64,000 bases of DNA from Pseudorhodoferax sp. Leaf274 (GTDB lineage Bacteria > Pseudomonadota > Gammaproteobacteria > Burkholderiales > Burkholderiaceae_C), in the NCBI RefSeq assembly GCF_001422445.1, contig NZ_LMNA01000005.1, forward strand, positions 145,006-209,005. Reading direction: 5' to 3'. This document shows, one piece after another, positions 55,489-63,904 of this stretch. Position 1 is the stretch's first letter. Each line of letters opens with the position of its first letter. The notes below the pieces were generated by a model. The model searched no databases. It had not been told where the DNA came from and saw only the letters and a program-made list of their open reading frames with translations. Made by a program: the position numbers and the translations under genes.

Positions 55489-57300
55489 TCAGCGCAGCAG
55501 ATTCGGCAACCCCGTCGACAACCCCGGCCACAGCGCGATCAGCAGCGTGCCCGCGAAGATCGCCAGCATGGCCGGCAGCACCGAGCGCGCCACGTAGGGA
55601 ATGCTCTTGCCGAACATGGCCGAGGCGAAATAGATGTTCATGCCGGCCGGCGGGCACAGGAAGCCGGCCTCCATCGCCGCCAGGAAGATGATGCCGAAGT
55701 GCACCGGGTCCAGCCCGTAGCTCAGCGCCAGCGGCAGCAGCAGCGGCACCAGCACCGCGAGCGCCGCGAAGATCTCCATGAGCGCGGCGGCCACGAACAG
55801 GAAGGCGCACAGCGCGAGCAAGAAGACGTACTTGTTCGGGATCGCGGCCTGCACCCAGTCCACCGCCAGCTCGGGGATGCCGGCGTCGACGAGGAAGTTG
55901 GTCAGCGCCAGCGCCATGCCCAGGATCAGCATCACGCCGCCGATGACCTGCGCGCATTCGGCCAGGCAGCGGCCCAGGGCGCGCCAATCTAGTTCGCGGT
56001 GCACCAGGCCCTGCGTGGCGAGCGCGTAGGCGGCCGTCAGCGCGGCGCTCTCCGTCGGCGTGGCCAGGCCGCTGACGAGCGCGCCGATGGCGACGAAGGG
56101 CGCGGCGACTTCCCACTTCGCCGCCCACAGCGCGGCGCGCACGGCGGCGAAGTCTGCACGCGGCGGCGCCTGCACCGCCGCGGCCTGCCCCGTGCGCAGG
56201 TAGCCGCCCAGCAGCAGCAGGCAGGCCACCATCACCAGCGCGGGCACCAGCCCGGCCAGGAACATGGTCTCGATGGGCACGCGCGCGATCACGGCGTACA
56301 TGATCAGCGGCACCGAGGGCGCCAGCAGCACGCCCAGCGCGCTCGCACTGGTCACCATGCCGATGCCGCGCTGCTCGGGGTAGCCCGACTGGCGCAGCAG
56401 CGGCAGCAACAGGCCACCCAATGCGAGGATGGTCACGCCGCTGCCGCCCGTGAACGCGGTGAAGGCCGAGCACAGCAGCGCGGCCGCCAGCACCGTGCCG
56501 CGCGGCCCGCCGCCGAACAGCACCACGAACAATGCGCCCAGCCGCTGTGCCGCACCCGTGCGTGCGAAGGCCAGGCCCGCCAGCGTGAACAGCGGCAGCG
56601 CAGGCAGCGAGGGATTGACCGTGATCTGGTAGTGCGACAGCGCGATCGAGGCCAGCGGCAGGCCCTCGCTCCAGAACAGCGCGAGCGCCAGGCCGCCCAG
56701 CACGGCGAACACCGGCGCGCCAGCCAGCAGCAGCACCAGCAGCACGGCGAGGGCCGGCGCCAGCGGCAGGGCCGTCTGCCCGGCCAGCGCGGCGGTCCAC
56801 CACCCGGCCAGGGGCAAAGCGGTGGCTGCGGCGACGCGCAGCGGCGGCTGCGTGCCGACGCGCGCGCCCAGCCGCAGGCCCAGCAGCACGAAGCCCAGCG
56901 GCAGGCAGGCCTGCACCCACCAGACCGGCATGCCATAGGCCAGCACCTGGCCGGCAGCCCGCTCGGCCGCGACGAGCTGCCAGCCCGCATGCGCCAGCAT
57001 GCCGCACAGCAGCGCCGAGCCGCCGGCCGCCAGCATGCGCACGCGCGCCTGCGTGGCCGCGCTGCCCAGGCGGTCCAGGCTGCCGCCCAGGCTGGTCAGG
57101 TGCCCGAGCCGCTCGGCCGCGATGGCGCCGGACATCGCCACCACCAGCCCCAGGTGCTGCACCAGCACGGCGGCGTTGTCCACGCCGCGGCCCATGAGCG
57201 GGCGCAGCGCCATCTCCGCCAGCGGAATGGCCACCATCAGCGCCAGCGCGATGCCAGCGGGCAGCGCGTCGAGCCGCGCCAGCCTGCGCAGCACGTTCAC
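55489..57300 (-). CDS. dctM: TRAP transporter fused DctQ-DctM membrane protein
   Basis: A 603-residue fusion of the small (DctQ) and large (DctM) TRAP membrane subunits. The first 165 or so residues are DctQ-like with four helices (MVAIPLAEMALRPLMGRGVD), followed by the DctM part with FTGGSGVTILALGGLLLPLL, LAPSVPLIMYAVIARVP and GLATPTESAALTAAYALATQ. Translation begins at a GTG that overlaps the DctP stop by four bases (GTGA). Exports no substrate on its own: it imports an organic acid with the binding protein, driven by a sodium gradient. Confidence 0.9.
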   Translation of the reverse strand: MNVLRRLARLDALPAGIALALMVAIPLAEMALRPLMGRGVDNAAVLVQHLGLVVAMSGAIAAERLGHLTSLGGSLDRLGSAATQARVRMLAAGGSALLCGMLAHAGWQLVAAERAAGQVLAYGMPVWWVQACLPLGFVLLGLRLGARVGTQPPLRVAAATALPLAGWWTAALAGQTALPLAPALAVLLVLLLAGAPVFAVLGGLALALFWSEGLPLASIALSHYQITVNPSLPALPLFTLAGLAFARTGAAQRLGALFVVLFGGGPRGTVLAAALLCSAFTAFTGGSGVTILALGGLLLPLLRQSGYPEQRGIGMVTSASALGVLLAPSVPLIMYAVIARVPIETMFLAGLVPALVMVACLLLLGGYLRTGQAAAVQAPPRADFAAVRAALWAAKWEVAAPFVAIGALVSGLATPTESAALTAAYALATQGLVHRELDWRALGRCLAECAQVIGGVMLILGMALALTNFLVDAGIPELAVDWVQAAIPNKYVFLLALCAFLFVAAALMEIFAALAVLVPLLLPLALSYGLDPVHFGIIFLAAMEAGFLCPPAGMNIYFASAMFGKSIPYVARSVLPAMLAIFAGTLLIALWPGLSTGLPNLLR

Positions 57301-58334
57301 TTGCCGCGGCTGGCGCGGAACGCCTTGAGGTGGGCGAAGACCTCGTCGAAGGTCTCGGCCGGCACCATGCTGCCGCGGATGCGCGGGTACAGCGCCTCGG
57401 CCAGCGCGTTCCACTCGCGCATCTGCTCGGCGTTGGGCGTGTGCACGACCAGGCCGCGCTTCTTCATCGCGGCGACGGCCTCGTCGACTTCGGCGCGGGC
57501 CTGGGTGCGCATCTGCTTGCCGGCCTGCTCGCCGGCCGTGCGCAGCGCCTGCTGCACGGCGGGGGCCATGCCGTCCCAGGCCTTCTTCGTGACGATGAGC
57601 GCGCCGACGATGGGCGCCCAGTTGATGTCCAGCATGTGCGGCGCCGTGTCGTAGACCTGGCTGGCCAGCGCGAAGTACGGCGTGGACGGCACCACGCTGA
57701 TCATGCCGGTCTGCAGCGAAGGCAGCACGTCGGCCGTCTCCAGCGGCACAGGCGTGTAGCCCAGGCTCTTCATGATGGCCTGCTGCTCGGGCTCCGAGCC
57801 CCAGGCGAAGAACTTCATGCGCTTGTAGTCGTCGGGCCGCACCGCGGCCTCCCTGGAGAAGAAGCGCACCCAGCCGGCATCGCCCCAGCCCAGCACGACG
57901 AAGCCGCGGTCCGCGAAGCGCTGCTCCATGGCCGGGCGCATCTTTTCGCGCACGTGGTCGACCTCGTCCCAGCCGCGGAACAGGAGCGGCAGGTTCTGCA
58001 GCGCGGCGATGCCGGGCTCGATCTCGCGCAGGCCCACCACCGACATCAGCGCGCCCTGCAGCTGCCCGATGCGCATGCGCCGCGCCATCTCGGCCTCGCC
58101 GCCCTGGCTGCCGTCGGTGAACACCGTGAAGCGGCCCTGCCCGCCCTGCGCGGCGCGCCAGGCCTCGCCCAGCACCAGCAGCTGCTGGTGGTAGGGGGAG
58201 TTGCGCGGCACCAGAGAGCCGATGCGCAGCTGCTGCGGTGCCTGGGCCTGGCTCGTCCCTGCGATGGCGAAACCAGCAAGGGCCAGGCCGATCTGGCGGC
58301 GGCGCAGGGCGGTGGGCGAGGAAGGGGTCGTCAT
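57297..58334 (-). CDS. dctP: TRAP transporter substrate-binding protein DctP
   Basis: A 345-residue periplasmic receptor with a signal peptide (about 1-31, RRRQIGLALAGFAIAGTSQA). The family core includes RIGSLVPRNSPYHQQLLVLG, the DYKRMKFFAWGSEPEQQAIM segment with the Arg/Lys region that binds the substrate carboxylate, and PSTPYFALASQVYDTAPHML. It lies between the TatT-like lipoprotein gene (9 bases upstream) and the fused membrane gene (overlap). The presence of a T component suggests the TatP subtype of receptor rather than classic DctP. Confidence 0.88.
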   Translation of the reverse strand: MTTPSSPTALRRRQIGLALAGFAIAGTSQAQAPQQLRIGSLVPRNSPYHQQLLVLGEAWRAAQGGQGRFTVFTDGSQGGEAEMARRMRIGQLQGALMSVVGLREIEPGIAALQNLPLLFRGWDEVDHVREKMRPAMEQRFADRGFVVLGWGDAGWVRFFSREAAVRPDDYKRMKFFAWGSEPEQQAIMKSLGYTPVPLETADVLPSLQTGMISVVPSTPYFALASQVYDTAPHMLDINWAPIVGALIVTKKAWDGMAPAVQQALRTAGEQAGKQMRTQARAEVDEAVAAMKKRGLVVHTPNAEQMREWNALAEALYPRIRGSMVPAETFDEVFAHLKAFRASRGK

Positions 58335-58343
58335 GTGGGGCGT

Positions 58344-59210
58344 TCAGTACCTGTCGTCGATGGTGTCCAGCAACCACTGGGCACGTTCGCCCATGGCCTG
58401 GTTGCCGAGATCGGGGTGCGCGGCGGCAACCTGCAGGGCCTGGCGCAGCAGGCGCTCGAACTGCGCGCGGTCGTCCCCGGCCAGGGCCTCGGCCCGCGCC
58501 ACGAAGACGCCTGCATTGCGGCCCGCGCCGTAGCGCTCGGCCGCGTCGAACAGGCGCGCGGCCTCGGCCTGGCTGCCGCCCGGCCGTGCCGCCTCGAAGT
58601 GGGCAACCAGGCTGGCCAGCGCGCCGGCCCCGTGGCCGGGCGCAACGCCGAAGGCCAGGCGCGCAAGCCGTGCGGCCAATGGCAGGTCGGCCACCACGTC
58701 GGGCTGGTCGGTGGACAGCGCGATGCGCGCGCCCCAGGCGGCCGCGGCCCAGTAGGCCAGGCCGACATGGTCGGCATCGAGCCGCGGCGCGTCGGACGAC
58801 AGCTGGCGCAGGAAGCCGGGCTGGCGCTGCTCCAGCGCGGCCAGCGCGTGGCGCTGGGCCCGCGCATACAGCTTCGCGGCGCGCTGGCGCAGGCGCTGCG
58901 CAGCGGCAGCGTCGCGGCTCTCCAGGCGGTCGGCATCGAAGGCCACGAAGGCGTACGCGTACTGCGTGAAGCCGCTGGCCACGGCCTCGGCCAGAGCCGC
59001 ATGCCCGGGCACCTGCTGCAGCAACGCTTCGGAGAGCTTGAGCTGGAACGCGCTGGCCTCGCGCACGAGTTGCAGGTCGTCCTCCTGCGTGGTGGACGGC
59101 GCGGCCAGCGCATCGGCGGCGCGGTTCAGCACCAGGCGGCTGGGCGAGCAGGCTGCGAGCAGTGCCAGGCAGAGGACCGAAGCGAAGACCGATGCGAGAA
59201 GACGCCGCAC
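58344..59210 (-). CDS. TRAP-associated TatT-like lipoprotein
   Basis: A 288-residue lipoprotein (lipobox LLAAC, Cys21) composed of helical TPR-like repeats (for example LRQRAAKLYARAQRHALAAL and EAARLFDAAERYGAGRNAGV). It matches the T component of TatT-type TRAP systems known from Treponema (Tp0956), which is thought to be a trimer with a ligand pore, docking the receptor. It is the first gene of the operon TatT-DctP-DctQM. The start is GTG at 59210 or TTG at 59216; no ATG is available in frame. Confidence 0.85.
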   Translation of the reverse strand: MRRLLASVFASVLCLALLAACSPSRLVLNRAADALAAPSTTQEDDLQLVREASAFQLKLSEALLQQVPGHAALAEAVASGFTQYAYAFVAFDADRLESRDAAAAQRLRQRAAKLYARAQRHALAALEQRQPGFLRQLSSDAPRLDADHVGLAYWAAAAWGARIALSTDQPDVVADLPLAARLARLAFGVAPGHGAGALASLVAHFEAARPGGSQAEAARLFDAAERYGAGRNAGVFVARAEALAGDDRAQFERLLRQALQVAAAHPDLGNQAMGERAQWLLDTIDDRY

Positions 59211-59322
59211 GTGCAAGAGATCAGGGCATGTGATGCGGGCATGCTAGACAGGCTCGGTGAAGCTGCGGTGACACGGGCCGGGCTAGACTTCCGGCCAGCG
59301 CCGCGCCTCCCGAGAACTCCTC

Positions 59323-60564
59323 ATGACGTCCCCGAAGCACCGTTTTTCCTTCGCACGCGGCCTGCACGACAGCGCCGCCGCCCTGCTCGGCCTCGCACTC
59401 GCATGCGCACCCGCCGGCCCCGCCTTCGCCCAGAAGCGCTACGACCCAGGCGCCAGCGACACCGAGGTGCGCATCGGCCACATCGGTCCCTACTCGGGCC
59501 CGGCCTCGGCCTACGCCACCATCGGCAAGGCCGCCAGCGCCTACATCGCCAAGGTCAATGCCGAAGGTGGCGTCCACGGCCGCAGGATCGTGCTGCTCAG
59601 CGTGGACGACGGCTACAACCCGGCCAAGACGGTCGAACAGGCCCGCAAGCTGGTCGAGCACGACGAGGTGCTCGCGCTGTTCGCCCCGCTGGGCACGGCG
59701 CAGAACCTCGCGATCCAGCGCTACATGAACGCGAAGAAGGTGCCGCAGCTGTTCGTGGGCACGGGCGCCACGCGCTTCGGCGATGCCAAGGCCTTCCCGT
59801 GGACCATGGGCTGGCAGCCCACCTACCAGGACGAGGCACGCATCTACGCCCGGCACATCCTGGCCACGCGGCCGCAGGCCAGGGTGGCCGTGCTGCTGCA
59901 GAACGACGACTTCGGCAGGGACTACTTGAAGGGCTTCGTGGACGCGCTGGGCGACAGGGCCGCGGCCATGGTCGTGGCCCAGGCCAGCTACGAGGTGAGC
60001 GACGCCACCATCGACAGCCAGCTCATCGCGCTGAAGGCCAGCGGCGCCGACGTGTTCTTCAACATCGCCACGCCCAAGTTCGCGGCGCAGGCGATCCGCA
60101 AGGCCGCGGAGACGGGCTGGCGGCCCGTGCAGTACCTGGCCAGCGTGTCGATCTTCGTGCAGGCCGTGCTGCAGCCGGCGGGCCTGGACAACGCCACCGG
60201 CGTGATCTCGGCCTCGTTCATCCGCGACCCCGACGACGCCACGCTCCAGGGCACGCGCGAGCTGGCCGACTACCGCGCCTTCATGCGCCAGTACTACCCC
60301 CAGGGCGAACCCGGCGACTTCCTCAACGTGCTGGGCTACTCCCAGGCCCAGACCCTGGTGCAGACCATCCGCCAGGCCGGCGACGAGCTCACGCGCGAGA
60401 ACCTCATGCGCCAGGCCGCCAACCTGTCGATGACGCTGCCCATGCTGTACCCCGGCATCGAGGTGAAGACCGGCCCGGACGACTACCGGCCGATCCAGCA
60501 GGTGCAGCTGGTGCGCTTCAACGGCACGCGGTACGAGGCGCTGGGCCAGCCGGTGGGCAAATGA
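59323..60564 (+). CDS. LivK-type ABC substrate-binding protein
   Basis: A 413-residue periplasmic binding protein of the Peripla_BP_6 / branched-chain amino-acid receptor family. The signal peptide covers about residues 1-36 (LLGLALACAPAGPAFAQ). The mature N-terminus has EVRIGHIGPYSGPASAYATI, and later ALFAPLGTAQNLAIQRYMNA and RVAVLLQNDDFGRDYLKGF follow. No permease or ATPase is adjacent, which is common for this expanded family in Comamonadaceae. The ligand may be an aromatic acid or amide as in relatives; not decidable here. Confidence 0.88.
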   Translation: MTSPKHRFSFARGLHDSAAALLGLALACAPAGPAFAQKRYDPGASDTEVRIGHIGPYSGPASAYATIGKAASAYIAKVNAEGGVHGRRIVLLSVDDGYNPAKTVEQARKLVEHDEVLALFAPLGTAQNLAIQRYMNAKKVPQLFVGTGATRFGDAKAFPWTMGWQPTYQDEARIYARHILATRPQARVAVLLQNDDFGRDYLKGFVDALGDRAAAMVVAQASYEVSDATIDSQLIALKASGADVFFNIATPKFAAQAIRKAAETGWRPVQYLASVSIFVQAVLQPAGLDNATGVISASFIRDPDDATLQGTRELADYRAFMRQYYPQGEPGDFLNVLGYSQAQTLVQTIRQAGDELTRENLMRQAANLSMTLPMLYPGIEVKTGPDDYRPIQQVQLVRFNGTRYEALGQPVGK

Positions 60565-60590
60565 GGCCCGATGGCGCGGCCGGTCGGCCG

Positions 60591-61718
60591 ATGAAGACCA
60601 TCGTCCTGGGTGGCTACGGCAACTTCGGTGCGCGCATCTGCCGCGCGCTGGCCGCCGACACCGGCATCGCGCTGCTGGTGGCAGGCCGCGATGCGGCACG
60701 CGCGCAGGCCCTGGCCAGCGGACTGGGTCCGCGCGCCAGCGCCGTCGCGCTCGACCTGCAACGCAGCGACCTGGCGGCGCAGCTGCGCGCGCTGGGCGTG
60801 GAGCTGGTGATCCACACCGCCGGCCCATTTCAGGCGCAGGGCTATGCGGTCGCCCAGGCAGCCGCGGCGGCCGGCGCCCACTACCTGGACCTGGCCGACG
60901 GCAGGCGCTTCGTCTGCGACTTTCCCGCCGCGCTCGATACCACGTTCCGCCAGGCCGGCCGCACCGCCATCAGCGGCGCCAGCACCGTGCCGGCCCTGTC
61001 CGGCGCCGTCGTCGATGCGCTGTGCGCGGGCTGGCAGCAGATCGACCGCATCGACATCTGCATCGCGCCGGCGCAGACCGCGCCGCGCGGCGACGCCACG
61101 CTGGCCGGCGTGCTGAGCTACTGCGGCGAGCCCGTGCCGGTGTGGCTGGACGGCCGCTGGCAGGCACGCCGCGGCTGGGGCGGCCTGCAGCGCCAGCACT
61201 TTGCGCGCATGCGCCCGCGCCTGGGCGCACTGTGCGACATCCCCGATCTCGAGCTGTTCCCGGCCCGCTATGCCGTGCGCGAGACCGTGGTGTTCCGGGC
61301 CGCGGTGGAGGTCGGCCCGTCGCAGCGCATGCTGGCCATGCTGTCGGCGCTGCGCGCCGCCCGGCTCATCCCCCCGCCCGCGCGCTGGGCGCCGGCGCTG
61401 AACCGCGCGGGACGGCTGTTCGACCCCTTCGGCTCGGGCCTGGGCGGCATGGTGGTGCGGGTGGCGGGCGTGGACGGCCAGGGCCACGCCGCCGCGCGGG
61501 CCTGGCACATCGCCGCCGACCACGACCACGGCCCGGAGATTCCCTGCATGGCGGCCATCCTGCTGGCCCGCCGCCTGGCCGCGGCACCGGGCCCGGCCCT
61601 GCCGGCCGGCGCCTTCACGGCCGCCGGACATCTCGCGCTGGCCGACTTCGCGCCCGAGTTCGCCCGCTGGGGCATGGTCACGGATCTCGAGGAAGGCTCG
61701 GCCCATGCCGCCGGCTGA
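60591..61718 (+). CDS. Saccharopine-dehydrogenase-like NAD(P)-binding protein
   Basis: A 375-residue oxidoreductase of the saccharopine dehydrogenase N-terminal family. MKTIVLGGYGNFGARICRAL has the GxGxxG cofactor loop; VELVIHTAGPFQAQGYAVAQ and GAHYLDLADGRRFV are the next conserved parts. The C-terminal two-thirds is less conserved. The ATG at 60591 is the natural N-terminus; a second ATG at 60561 overlaps the previous stop (ATGA) and would add ten residues. First gene of a compact four-gene unit. True substrate unknown. Confidence 0.82.
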   Translation: MKTIVLGGYGNFGARICRALAADTGIALLVAGRDAARAQALASGLGPRASAVALDLQRSDLAAQLRALGVELVIHTAGPFQAQGYAVAQAAAAAGAHYLDLADGRRFVCDFPAALDTTFRQAGRTAISGASTVPALSGAVVDALCAGWQQIDRIDICIAPAQTAPRGDATLAGVLSYCGEPVPVWLDGRWQARRGWGGLQRQHFARMRPRLGALCDIPDLELFPARYAVRETVVFRAAVEVGPSQRMLAMLSALRAARLIPPPARWAPALNRAGRLFDPFGSGLGGMVVRVAGVDGQGHAAARAWHIAADHDHGPEIPCMAAILLARRLAAAPGPALPAGAFTAAGHLALADFAPEFARWGMVTDLEEGSAHAAG

Positions 61719-62088
61719 ACGTCCGGCCGCGCTGGGCGTGCTGCGCGCAAGCCTGGTGTTCGTCTGGCTCGCCACGGCTGTCGTCAGCGTGGTGGAACGC
61801 GAGGGCCAGTCCGCCCTGCTGCTGCAACAGGCCGGATGGACCGATGCCGCGGCCATCCGCACCGTGGTGTTCGCGGGGGCAGGCGCAGACCTGTTGCTGG
61901 GCCTGGCCATGGCGCTGCGCCCCGGCCGGTGGGTCTACTGGGCCGCCCTGGGCGTGATGGCACTCATGACGCTGGCCGCCACGCTGCTGTTGCCCGCCCT
62001 GTGGCTGCACCCCCTGGGACCGCTGACCAAGAACATTCCGCTGGCGGCGGGCCTGTGGCTGCTGCTGCGCGAAGAGGCACGGCGGTGA
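61705..62088 (+). CDS. DoxX-like small membrane protein
   Basis: A 127-residue membrane protein with four predicted helices (about 10-28, 47-64, 73-93, 104-122) in the DoxX / DoxX-like layout: GVLRASLVFVWLATAVVSVV, then AGADLLLGLAMALRPGRWVY. It overlaps the saccharopine-dehydrogenase-like gene by 14 bases and the DUF2269 gene by four (GTGA). No catalytic motif can be named; it is probably part of a membrane redox unit with its neighbours. Confidence 0.75.
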   Translation: MPPAERPAALGVLRASLVFVWLATAVVSVVEREGQSALLLQQAGWTDAAAIRTVVFAGAGADLLLGLAMALRPGRWVYWAALGVMALMTLAATLLLPALWLHPLGPLTKNIPLAAGLWLLLREEARR

Positions 62089-62558
62089 GCGGCTACCTGC
62101 TGGTCAAGTGGTTGCATATTTTGTCCAGCGTGGTGCTGGTGGGCACGGGCTTCGGCTCGGCCTTCTACATGTTCTTCGGCAACCGCAGCGGCAGCGTCGC
62201 GGCCCAGGCCGTGATCAGCCGGCTGGTGGTGCGTGCGGACTGGTGGTTCACCACGCCGGCGGCCGTCTTCCAGCCGCTGTCGGGCCTGTGGCTCGCCCAT
62301 GCCGCGGGCTGGCCGCTGTCCACCCCCTGGCTGCTGCTGGCACTGCTGCTCTATGCCTTCGCCGGGGCCTGCTGGCTGCCGGTCGTCTGGCTGCAGCTGC
62401 GCATGGCGCGCATGGCACAGGAGGCCGCGCGCGACGGCACGCCCCTGCCCGCGCCATTCGACCGCCACCGCCGCTGGTGGGAAGGCCTGGGCTATCCGGC
62501 CTTCGTCGCCATGCTGGCCATCTTCTACCTGATGGTCGCCAAGCCGGCCTGGCCTTGA
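62085..62558 (+). CDS. DUF2269 integral membrane protein
   Basis: A 157-residue four-helix membrane protein of the DUF2269 family. It starts with VSGYLLVKWLHILSSVVLVG and has TTPAAVFQPLSGLWLAHAAG in the second helix and RRWWEGLGYPAFVAMLAIFY at the end. Conserved His and Trp near helix ends suggest a possible haem or quinone-linked role, not shown. GTG start overlaps the DoxX-like stop; the SRPBCC gene follows after one base. Confidence 0.8.
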   Translation: MSGYLLVKWLHILSSVVLVGTGFGSAFYMFFGNRSGSVAAQAVISRLVVRADWWFTTPAAVFQPLSGLWLAHAAGWPLSTPWLLLALLLYAFAGACWLPVVWLQLRMARMAQEAARDGTPLPAPFDRHRRWWEGLGYPAFVAMLAIFYLMVAKPAWP

Positions 62559-62559
62559 G

Positions 62560-63057
62560 ATGGCGCACAGAAAGCTGGAGTTCGCCATGCCCGCCCCGGC
62601 CGAGGTGGTGTTCGACGCGTTCCACTACCACCGCTGGCGCGTGCACTGGGATTCGCTGGTGTCGCGCACCCGGGTGCACGGCGGCGCCCCCTGCCCCAGC
62701 GTGGGGGCCGTCAGCGAGAACACCGGCGGGGGCTGGCTGCGCAGCCTGTCGATGCGCACCCGCTTCGTCAGCTACGACCCGCCGGTCCTCGCCGCGGCCA
62801 GCATGGTCGGGCAGTCTTTCCCGTTCGCGCGCTGGGCCGCCTCCATGCGCCACCAGCCGCTGCCGGACGGCCGTTCCGTGCTGGTCTACACCTACACCTT
62901 CTCGGTCGCGCCCAGGGCGCTGGCCTGGCTGCTGGAGCCCGTGGTCGACCGCATCTTCCTGCGGGCCACGCGCAAGCGCTTCGCGCGCCTGCAGAAGTTT
63001 CTCGCCACCCACGGCGATGCGGTACAGGCGTGGCGGTCGAGCCACAGGCCCGACTAG
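62560..63057 (+). CDS. SRPBCC-family protein
   Basis: A 165-residue soluble protein with the START/Bet v1-like (SRPBCC) fold: EFAMPAPAEVVFDAFHYHRW at the start, central beta strands (MRTRFVSYDPPVLAAASMVG, VLVYTYTFSVAPRALAWLLE) and a C-terminal helix. It presumably binds a hydrophobic ligand used by the neighbouring redox membrane genes. It starts one base after the DUF2269 stop and ends the four-gene unit. Function otherwise unknown. The 67-base gap after it holds nothing recognisable. Confidence 0.8.
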   Translation: MAHRKLEFAMPAPAEVVFDAFHYHRWRVHWDSLVSRTRVHGGAPCPSVGAVSENTGGGWLRSLSMRTRFVSYDPPVLAAASMVGQSFPFARWAASMRHQPLPDGRSVLVYTYTFSVAPRALAWLLEPVVDRIFLRATRKRFARLQKFLATHGDAVQAWRSSHRPD

Positions 63058-63124
63058 CCAGCCAGGCGCCCAGCGCGCGACACTGCGCGAAACCAAGAAC
63101 AACCCAGCCCGGAGACTTGCCGCG

Positions 63125-63904
63125 ATGTCCCCAGAGCACCCGCCCGGCCTGCACCTGCGCGCCTTCGCCGGCGACGCCGACTTTCCCGCGATGGCCGAGG
63201 TGGCCAACGCCGTGTTCGCCGCCGACCGCATGGGCTGGGTGCGCACGCCCCAGCACATACGCGAGGACTACGCCCGCCTGCCGCGCTTCGACCCGCTGCG
63301 CGACCTCGTGATGGCCGAGTGCGACGGCCGTCTGGTGGGCTACGTGCGCAGCGCGCACTGGACCGACGCGCATGGGTGCCTGGTGCAGGCCCAGATCGGC
63401 TTCGTCCACCCGGCCTGGCGCCGCCGCGGCATCGGCCGCGCGCTGCTGCACTGGGTGGAGGCCAGGCAGCGCGCGTTCGCCCAGGGCCAGAACGCCCCCT
63501 CCGTGCACCATGTCTTCGTGACCGAGGGCGAGACCGGGCGCAGCGCCGTGCTGCAGCGCGCCGGCTATGCGCCGGCGCGGCATTTCCTGCACATGCAGCG
63601 GCCCACGCTGGACGACATTCCCGCGCCGGCGCTGCCCGAAGGCTTCGACGTGCGGCCGGTGCAGCCCGAGCACCTGCGCGCCATCTTCGACGCCCACATG
63701 GAGGCCCTGCAGGGGCACTGGGATGTCGCCCCGCCCAAGCCGGGCGACTTCGAGCGCTGGACGACGTTGCCGACCTTCCAGCCCCGGCTGTGGCAGGTGG
63801 CCTGGCACACCGCGAGCGGCCGCGTGGCCGGCCAGGTCAAGCCCTTCATCAACGCCGAGCAGAACGCCACGCAGAACCTCCGACGCGGCGAGACGGAGTT
63901 CTGA
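63125..63904 (+). pseudogene. Two-domain GNAT acetyltransferase gene truncated by an insertion sequence
   Basis: The visible 259 codons encode one full GNAT domain (about 10-150; acetyl-CoA loop VHPAWRRRGIGRALLHW) and the first half of a second (AIFDAHMEALQGHWDVAPPK onwards). Intact relatives continue after NLRRGETEF with an ISVRRPWRRRG-like acetyl-CoA loop. Here the sequence jumps directly from GAGTTC to TGAGGTTGCCCC, the tip of an insertion sequence, whose first three bases supply a stop codon. The second catalytic site is therefore lost. The remaining part may still make a one-domain protein. Confidence 0.8.

Noticed and set aside
57330..61718. A 1462-codon plus-strand open frame
   Set aside because: Antisense to dctP and the TatT gene, then an out-of-frame reading of the LivK gene; only its final 375 codons (saccharopine-dehydrogenase-like) show family motifs.
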